From Candidatus Parcubacteria bacterium (GTDB lineage Bacteria; Patescibacteriota; Minisyncoccia; UBA6257; HR35), in NCBI GenBank assembly GCA_026004535.1, contig BPJI01000001.1, positions 388,523 through 431,423 on the forward strand: a stretch of DNA of 42,901 bases, read 5' to 3'. Of the stretch, positions 37,757-42,901 are shown in pieces. The notes beneath the pieces were generated by a model. The model worked only from the letters and a program-made list of their open reading frames with translations. It made no database searches and was not told where the DNA came from. Made by a program: the position numbers and the translations under genes. Within the stretch, counting starts at the first letter, position 1; each line of letters opens with the position of its first letter.

Positions 37757-38661
37757 TGTCTAAGCTGAAAAAAATTTTAAAATACGGCTATGATTTATTT
37801 TGGCAGGAAAAAATTATTTCTTTAATTAATATTGGCACAACCATTTTGGTTGCTCTTTTTCTTTGGTTTGGTTTCTTGAGTTTTTATTTTTTTAATCAAA
37901 TGATTGCTTATTTACAAGAAAGATTGGATTTTTCAATTTATTTCAGGTCAAATATTAATCGTGAAGAAATTTTAAAATTACAAAAAATTTTGCAAAACTT
38001 TCCTGGAGTTAAAGAGGTTGAATTCGTACCTCAAGAAGTTGCTCTAAAAAAATTTCAACAAGAGGCAAGAGCAAACCCAGTTATTACCAGAGCCTTAAAA
38101 GAACTTCAAACTAATCCCTTAGTTGATTATCTGATTGTTCGAACTGATAATTCTGAAATTTATCCTCAAATTGCTGATTATATTGAAAAGTCTACCTATA
38201 GAGCGTATATTGATTATATTAGTTATTTTGAAAATCAAAAAGTAATTAAAAAAATTATTTCTATTTCAAATCAGACAAAATTTTTAATTTCGATTTTACT
38301 TATTGTTATTTTGATTTTTTCAGCTTTAATAATTTTTAATACTATTTTAGCTTCAATTTATTCTCAAAGAGAAGAAATTGAAGTATTAAGAATCATTGGA
38401 GCAGGGAATTGGTTTATTCGAGTCCCATTTTTTATTTATATCTTGATTTTTTCTTTCTTAGGTTATATAATTGCTTTAGGAACTTTGATACTATTTTTAA
38501 TGAAAACAGAAGACTTTTGGCCCACAATTGTTTCTAATTTTCAACCATCAATTTTTATTGCTGATAATTTTTTTGTTTTAAATGGAATTGCTTTCGGTTT
38601 AATTTTGTTAATCAATTTTGTTTCAGCTTTTATTGCCATGGAAAAATATATTAAAATATAA
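37756..38661 (+). CDS. ftsX: Cell division protein FtsX
   Basis: A 301-residue permease with the FtsX layout: first membrane helix about 21-48, an extracellular domain (LDFSIYFRSNINREEILKLQ, FPGVKEVEFVPQEVALKKFQ), then three C-terminal helices (about 172-197, 220-245, 270-295). The motif REEIEVLRIIGAGNWFIRVPFF is the conserved cytoplasmic coupling segment. It partners FtsE. It is complete and ends 8 bases before array G. Confidence 0.95.
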   Translation: MSKLKKILKYGYDLFWQEKIISLINIGTTILVALFLWFGFLSFYFFNQMIAYLQERLDFSIYFRSNINREEILKLQKILQNFPGVKEVEFVPQEVALKKFQQEARANPVITRALKELQTNPLVDYLIVRTDNSEIYPQIADYIEKSTYRAYIDYISYFENQKVIKKIISISNQTKFLISILLIVILIFSALIIFNTILASIYSQREEIEVLRIIGAGNWFIRVPFFIYILIFSFLGYIIALGTLILFLMKTEDFWPTIVSNFQPSIFIADNFFVLNGIAFGLILLINFVSAFIAMEKYIKI

Positions 38662-38669
38662 TAATTATC

Positions 38670-38968
38670 TACCCGGATAATCAACCGGATAGATTACCCG
38701 GATGAATACCGGATATTAAAATGTTTACCCAATAAATGCCGGATTATTTTACCCAGATGATTACCGGATAAATCCGGGTTCATATCCGGGTAGTATTATC
38801 CAGTCTAAATATGAGTAAATTCATCCGGTGTGCATCTGGGTAGTTAATAATCCGGTTTATAATCCGGGTAACCTATCCGGTAAAAATCAGGGTAACTTAT
38901 CCGGTTAATATCCGAGTAGTTCTATCCGGTCTAAATCCGGGTAGCTGTATCCGGTTTAGATCCGGGTA
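38670..38968. repeat. CCGGAT palindromic array G
   Basis: About four forward units (38670-38770), then about eight inverted units to 38968, ending 10 bases before the ndk ATG. No AT-rich turn as clear as in arrays A-D is present. The array fills the ftsX-ndk gap. Confidence 0.9.
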
Positions 38969-38978
38969 AAATATATAA

Positions 38979-39533
38979 ATGGAAAAAACATTAGTTTTAA
39001 TTAAGCCAGATGGAGTTGAAAGAGGTTTAGTTGGTCAAATAATTTCTCGTTTTGAAAGGGCTGGTCTTAAAATTATCGGTTTAGGCATTGTCAAGCCTAA
39101 TAAAAAATTGATTGACAAACATTACCCCAAAGACAGAGCTTGGATCGAAAATTTGGGTTATAATTTAATTAGAACGGCTGAAGAAGCAAAAGTAAAAATT
39201 GATTTGAAGAAGGATTATGGAGTTAATAACGTTTATGAGTTGGGTCTTAAAATCAGAAATTGGCTGATTGATTTTATGTCTTCAGGACGAGTTGTAAAAA
39301 TTGCTCTCGAAGGACCACAAGCAATAATGGTTGTAAGAAAATTAGTTGGCAAAACAATTCCTTTCTTAGCCGAACCAGGTACAATTCGAGGAGATTTTTC
39401 AATTGATAATCCTTTGTTGGCTAATCTAGAAAAAAGACCAATTAAAAATTTAGTTCATGCCTCAGGAAATAAAAAAGAAGCAGAATATGAATTAAAATTA
39501 TGGTTTAAAAAGGACGAATTAATTAAATATTAA
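38979..39533 (+). CDS. ndk: Nucleoside diphosphate kinase
   Basis: A 184-residue NDK that balances nucleoside triphosphates. It has TLVLIKPDGVERGLVGQIIS, GPQAIMVVRKLVGKTIPFLA, PGTIRGDFSIDNPL and catalytic His160 in NLVHASGNKKEAEYE. About 40 extra residues (HYPKDRAWIENLG to LIDFMSS) lie between the first helix pair and the Kpn-loop region, making it longer than the usual 140 residues. The insert ends IRNWLIDFMSSGRVV. No Shine-Dalgarno sequence; arrays G and H flank it on both sides. Confidence 0.94.
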   Translation: MEKTLVLIKPDGVERGLVGQIISRFERAGLKIIGLGIVKPNKKLIDKHYPKDRAWIENLGYNLIRTAEEAKVKIDLKKDYGVNNVYELGLKIRNWLIDFMSSGRVVKIALEGPQAIMVVRKLVGKTIPFLAEPGTIRGDFSIDNPLLANLEKRPIKNLVHASGNKKEAEYELKLWFKKDELIKY

Positions 39534-39540
39534 AAATATA

Positions 39541-39677
39541 ATTACCCGGATTTAAACCGGATAGGACTACCCGGATTTTTACCGGATAAGTTACCGAGAT
39601 TTAAACCGGATGATTTATAAAATATTTTTAATCCTGTTGGTTATCCGGGTAGATATATCCGGCAATCATCTGGGTAA
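39541..39677. repeat. CCGGAT palindromic array H
   Basis: About three forward units, the turn (gatttataaaatattttta, as in array B) and about two degenerate inverted units. It starts 7 bases after the ndk stop and ends 26 bases before rpmF. Confidence 0.85.
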
Positions 39678-39703
39678 ATATAATATCTGTCTAGGGAATT
39701 ATC

Positions 39704-39916
39704 ATGGTAGTTCCAACAAAAAAACTTTCAAAAGCAAGATATCGAAAAAGAAGATTTCAAAAAGAAAGAGTAAAAAATTTACAACTTCAGCCTTGTAAAA
39801 ATTGCAGTGCTTTGGTTTTAGCTCATCGAGTTTGTCCTGAATGTGGTTTTTATAAAGGAAAAATAATAAGACATATTGAAGGTAGGAAGTCAAAAACTGA
39901 AAAGCCAAGAAGCTGA
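39704..39916 (+). CDS. rpmF: 50S ribosomal protein L32
   Basis: A 70-residue protein with the L32 pattern: MVVPTKKLSKARYRKRRFQK, then a zinc ribbon CKNC (about 31-34) and CPEC (about 45-48) with AHRVCPECGFYKG. It is a peripheral large-subunit protein. It heads a tight cluster rpmF-nusB-rnc. The track ORFs 39610-39798 and 39702-39935 overlap it in other frames and are not real. Confidence 0.95.
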   Translation: MVVPTKKLSKARYRKRRFQKERVKNLQLQPCKNCSALVLAHRVCPECGFYKGKIIRHIEGRKSKTEKPRS

Positions 39917-39927
39917 GAAGCTTAATA

Positions 39928-40371
39928 ATGAGCACCCGCCATCTTTGCCGTATAATTGTTCTTCAATCACTTTATGAATGGAGTTTCTGGAATTATCCTC
40001 AAGATAAATGGCTTGATTTTCTAGAAGAAAACTTAAAAGAATTTGGAGAAGATGTTGATGAACCTGATTTCGCTCGCAAATTAATGGAAGGAGTTGTGAC
40101 CAATTTAGAATTTATAGATGAATTAATTAAAAGAAATACTAAAAACTGGCCATTTGAACAGATTTCTTTAGTTGAAAAAAATATTCTAAGAATCGCCATC
40201 TATGAAATTTATTTTCAAAATCATGAAGAAGTACCGATAAAGGTCAGTATTAATGAAGCAATAATTTTAGCCAAAAGTTTTGTTAATGATTCAGCCGGTA
40301 GATTTATTAATGGAGTTTTAGGTACGGTTTATGAAGAGTACTTACAGACTACTCAAAATAAAAGAGATTGA
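39928..40371 (+). CDS. nusB: Transcription antitermination factor NusB
   Basis: A 147-residue all-helical RNA-binding protein that, with S10 (NusE), assists rRNA transcription. It has RHLCRIIVLQSLYEWSF at the N-terminus, LVEKNILRIAIYEIYF in the middle and IKVSINEAIILAKSFVNDSA then RFINGVLG at the end. It overlaps rnc by 41 bases and follows rpmF by 11 bases. The length is normal. Confidence 0.94.
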   Translation: MSTRHLCRIIVLQSLYEWSFWNYPQDKWLDFLEENLKEFGEDVDEPDFARKLMEGVVTNLEFIDELIKRNTKNWPFEQISLVEKNILRIAIYEIYFQNHEEVPIKVSINEAIILAKSFVNDSAGRFINGVLGTVYEEYLQTTQNKRD

Positions 40372-41026
40372 AGAAATTTTAGGAGTTAAAATTAAAAATA
40401 AAAATATTTGGTTAACAGCAATTACTCATAAATCATGGCTATTTTTTCGTCCGGAAGTTAAACTGCCTCATAATGAAAGATTAGAATTTTTAGGCGATTC
40501 TGTTTTGCAACTTATTACTTCCTGGTATTTATATTTAAACTTCCCCCACTTAGGCGAAGGTGAATTAAGTCTAATTAGAGCTGCCTTAGTTAATCGACAG
40601 AGATTAGGAGAGATTGCTCAAAAATTAAAAATTGAAAAATTTATACTGTTAGGCAAAAATTTAAACGATAAGGGTTTAAAGACAATTTTAGGTGATAGTT
40701 TAGAAGCAATTATCGGAGCAATTTTTTTAGATTTAGGTTTTGAAAAAGCAAAAGAGTTTGTTGAAAAAAATATTTTAGCTGAGGCCGAAAAAATTGTTAA
40801 AGAAAAAAAATATAAAGATCCAAAAAGTTTATTGCAAGAAATTTTTCAGCAAAAGTATAAGCAGAAACCCGAATATAGATTAATTGAAATAACTGGACCA
40901 CCGCATCAAAGAAATTTTAAAGTTGCCCTTTATTTTAAAAATAAAAAATTAACAGAAGGGCAGGGAAGTTCTAAAAAGGAAGCTGAAATTAATGCCGCGA
41001 TTGAAGCATTGAGATTGCTTTATTAA
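40331..41026 (+). CDS. rnc: Ribonuclease III
   Basis: A 231-residue dsRNA endonuclease. The signature NERLEFLGDSVLQL (residues 48-61) carries the catalytic Glu and Asp; GDSLEAIIGAIFLDLG gives the second acidic pair. A C-terminal dsRNA-binding domain (DPKSLLQEIFQQKYKQKPEY, GQGSSKKEAEINAAIEAL) is complete. It processes rRNA precursors; the long palindromic arrays of this genome would be obvious substrates if transcribed, which is inference. The long overlap with nusB suggests coupled translation; a later start is possible. Confidence 0.96.
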   Translation: MKSTYRLLKIKEIEEILGVKIKNKNIWLTAITHKSWLFFRPEVKLPHNERLEFLGDSVLQLITSWYLYLNFPHLGEGELSLIRAALVNRQRLGEIAQKLKIEKFILLGKNLNDKGLKTILGDSLEAIIGAIFLDLGFEKAKEFVEKNILAEAEKIVKEKKYKDPKSLLQEIFQQKYKQKPEYRLIEITGPPHQRNFKVALYFKNKKLTEGQGSSKKEAEINAAIEALRLLY

Positions 41027-41101
41027 TTAAATATTAATAAAGATATATTACTTATCGTTTCCCACTTAAAGAAATGTACCATAATTTTTATTAAAATAAA
41101 T

Positions 41102-42901
41102 ATGGAAAATTTTAAAAAATTAGCCAAATTTGATGTTAGATCCGTTATTGAACAAAAACCATTTAAGAATCCAGCAGTCCAATATTTTTTTGAAAAATGG
41201 TTTAAGGTAAATGATTTTATTGAGCTACAAGTTATAAGTAGAGAAAAATGGATTGAATACAAGGAAAAAGGAATTTTAGAAGCAAAACCAGATGGTAAAA
41301 AATTATTATTCATACCAGATGATTTGCAACTTTGGGAAATAATTGGTATTATTGAAGCTATTGATAGGGATACGTTTAAAAATAATCCTGAAAAAGTAAA
41401 AGAAGCAAAAGAAAAATTACTCGAGCTCGGAAAAATTTTTAAAAATGCTGGAATTTATATTGCTCAAAGACTTAATAATATTCAGGAAGGTAGAGAAATA
41501 GCTGAAGCTTTAGCCTTAGAATTTTATCAATATGGACAATTACTTTCTCAAGAAGAAACCCAAGAAGAATTAAAAATTGAAGATATTTCTTCTCATCAAT
41601 TAACACTCAAAGAAACTGAAGAAGTAGATTTTTTTTTAGCTGGAAAAACATTATATGAATCAAGAAAACAAAGAATTGACAAAGAAATCCAGAAAAATCA
41701 AACAATAAATAAAGAAAAGTTATATGAAGAGCAAAGACAAAAAACATTAGCTCAATTCTTCAGAGCAGCTGAAAAGGCATTTATTATTAAATATAAAACC
41801 GAAAAAGGAGGATTAAAAGAAATTCAATCTGAACTAAAACCATGGCAAACTCCTATTCATGATGATTTTTTAAGAAGAATTGAAAAAGCGCTCAGCCGAA
41901 AAATCGAAGCTCCTAAGCAAGAACTTATAGCCTCAATTTTTAGACATGGCATGGAACTCTTAAAAAATAGTATGCTATTTGATAAACTTCCAGATTATGT
42001 TAAGGATTACATTATTTACTGGCAAAATGGCGAAAGAACCCTTAGAGAAGCAATTAAAATTGATGAACTTAAAAAAGAATTAGCTGCAATGAGAAAAAAT
42101 AATGTTGATCCAGAAGAAATAGCTAAAAAAGAATTAAAAATAGCTGAAAAAATTCAATTAGTTATCTCAAGTTTTCCACAAGAAAAAGGGTCAGATAAAC
42201 CATTGGGAATAATTGTAACTCAAGCTATTAATTGTGTTGGTGCCTCATTACTTGGTGGAGCATTATTTGAAGAAGTGGGTTTGAAATATTTAGTAGTTAG
42301 CGTACCAGGACATTCTGTTCTTTTCCTTATAACAAGTAATGGACAGGTTTGGTGGTTTGATATGCTTAATGCAGAAGCTAATAAAATTTTAACTGATGAT
42401 ATGATAGAAGGTAAAAGAAAAGATGGTAAATCTCTAACTGTAAAAGATATCATTGATTTTAGTCAAGACATAGGTTCTGAAGAATTAATATTTGATTTGA
42501 AATTACCATCAGAATTATATAAAGAACTTCTACCCGAGATAATAGATCAATATATAAAAATTAATATTTTTAAACCAGAACGTGGGCACCAAATTCAAGT
42601 GTTATTTAATTTAGGATTAGCTCTTTTTGAACTCAATCGTTATGAAGAAGCAATCGAGGTCTATAAACAAGTTATTGCTCTTAGTCCTAAATATGCTAAT
42701 GCCTATAATAATTTAGGATTTTTTCTTTCTGAATTCAGTCTTCGTGAAGAAGCAATCGAAGCCTACAAACAAGCTATTACTCTTAATCCTAAATATGCTA
42801 CTGCCTATAATAATTTAGGAAATGCTCTTTTTGAACTCAATCGTTACGAAGAAGCAATCGAAGCCTACAAACAAGCTATTGCTATTAATCCTAATTTTAC
42901 T
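41102..42901 (+). CDS. TPR protein with a Cys/His/Asp transglutaminase-like domain (3' truncated)
   Basis: An open frame from ATG 41102 runs 600 codons to the window edge without a stop; the ORF track omits it. The N-terminal 340 residues are helical and charged without a recognised family. Residues about 360-425 resemble the transglutaminase/SirB1-like cysteine fold: C378 (AINCVGASLLGGALFEEVGL), H404 (SVPGHSVLFLI) and D420 (VWWFDML), in the expected order. From about residue 500, near-identical TPR units follow (NNLGNALFELNRYEEAIEAY KQAI...NP), continuing beyond the edge. The TPRs probably bind partners. It is either a peptidase-like enzyme or a scaffold. Confidence 0.8.
   Translation, partial: MENFKKLAKFDVRSVIEQKPFKNPAVQYFFEKWFKVNDFIELQVISREKWIEYKEKGILEAKPDGKKLLFIPDDLQLWEIIGIIEAIDRDTFKNNPEKVKEAKEKLLELGKIFKNAGIYIAQRLNNIQEGREIAEALALEFYQYGQLLSQEETQEELKIEDISSHQLTLKETEEVDFFLAGKTLYESRKQRIDKEIQKNQTINKEKLYEEQRQKTLAQFFRAAEKAFIIKYKTEKGGLKEIQSELKPWQTPIHDDFLRRIEKALSRKIEAPKQELIASIFRHGMELLKNSMLFDKLPDYVKDYIIYWQNGERTLREAIKIDELKKELAAMRKNNVDPEEIAKKELKIAEKIQLVISSFPQEKGSDKPLGIIVTQAINCVGASLLGGALFEEVGLKYLVVSVPGHSVLFLITSNGQVWWFDMLNAEANKILTDDMIEGKRKDGKSLTVKDIIDFSQDIGSEELIFDLKLPSELYKELLPEIIDQYIKINIFKPERGHQIQVLFNLGLALFELNRYEEAIEVYKQVIALSPKYANAYNNLGFFLSEFSLREEAIEAYKQAITLNPKYATAYNNLGNALFELNRYEEAIEAYKQAIAINPNFT

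Overview
The window reads as a chromosomal segment of an AT-rich bacterium with a compact, streamlined genome, most likely a member of the Candidate Phyla Radiation (Patescibacteria, Parcubacteria-like). This placement is an inference. It rests on the tight, mostly + strand packing of housekeeping genes, split or shortened housekeeping proteins (two-part transketolase, release factor 2 without its N-terminal domain), an enlarged isoleucyl-tRNA synthetase and a secreted protein with a C-terminal domain I associate with Parcubacteria. UGA is used as an ordinary stop, so the standard bacterial code applies.

Layout. 1-1429: end of an unidentified gene, then rpsF-ssb-infA. 1787-2947: cobalamin adenosyltransferase and lemA. 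2950-3850: two small GC-richer units, each with a near-consensus sigma70 promoter, Shine-Dalgarno sites and an intrinsic terminator. 3933-6318: a coiled-coil membrane protein, tRNA-Pro and htpX. 6422-11360: ileS with an inserted histidine-phosphatase domain, map, and a convergent tRNA-binding protein. 11810-15540: efp (frameshifted near its end), tRNA-Tyr, a methyltransferase plus putative restriction endonuclease, and a DUF763 gene split by a repeat array. 15786-24884: DNA glycosylase, glycerate kinase, the two transketolase halves around a secreted peptidoglycan-binding protein, glmS, an ATP-cone protein and a FAD oxidoreductase. 25217-31293: murB, a tiny Lys/Ala-rich peptide unit, a dcw cluster (mraZ-rsmH-ftsL-like-ftsI), rpiB and rpe. 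31485-34542: pcm, a glycosyltransferase and a Kef-type antiporter. 34562-38661: tRNA-Ser, gatB-prfB-ftsE-ftsX. 38979-42901: ndk, rpmF-nusB-rnc, and the start of a TPR protein with a Cys/His/Asp domain that the ORF track omits.

The most striking feature is the repeats. Eight intergenic gaps are filled by arrays of a short unit (ACCCGGAT-n-ACCGGAT) that runs several times forward and then several times inverted, making long imperfect palindromes that often end within a few bases of the next start codon. Other families (CCACGGATTAACACGGAT, CAGAACTNACGCAGAAC, CGGAACGGAC, GTTAACGAATTC) lie both between genes and, in frame, inside conserved genes (ileS, kef, pduO, mpg, glycerate kinase, the FAD oxidase, rpe). 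In DUF763 one has broken the frame.

Functionally the window combines translation (IF-1, S6, L32, EF-P, IleRS, GatB, RF2, MAP, three tRNAs), cell wall and division (MurB, GlmS, FtsI, FtsEX, MraZ, RsmH) and the non-oxidative pentose phosphate branch (RpiB, Rpe, transketolase). It also holds DNA maintenance genes and a probable restriction-modification pair. Two tRNA genes carry a downstream duplicate of their own 3' end, joined to the same roughly 30-bp sequence. This points to a small element that targets tRNA genes.
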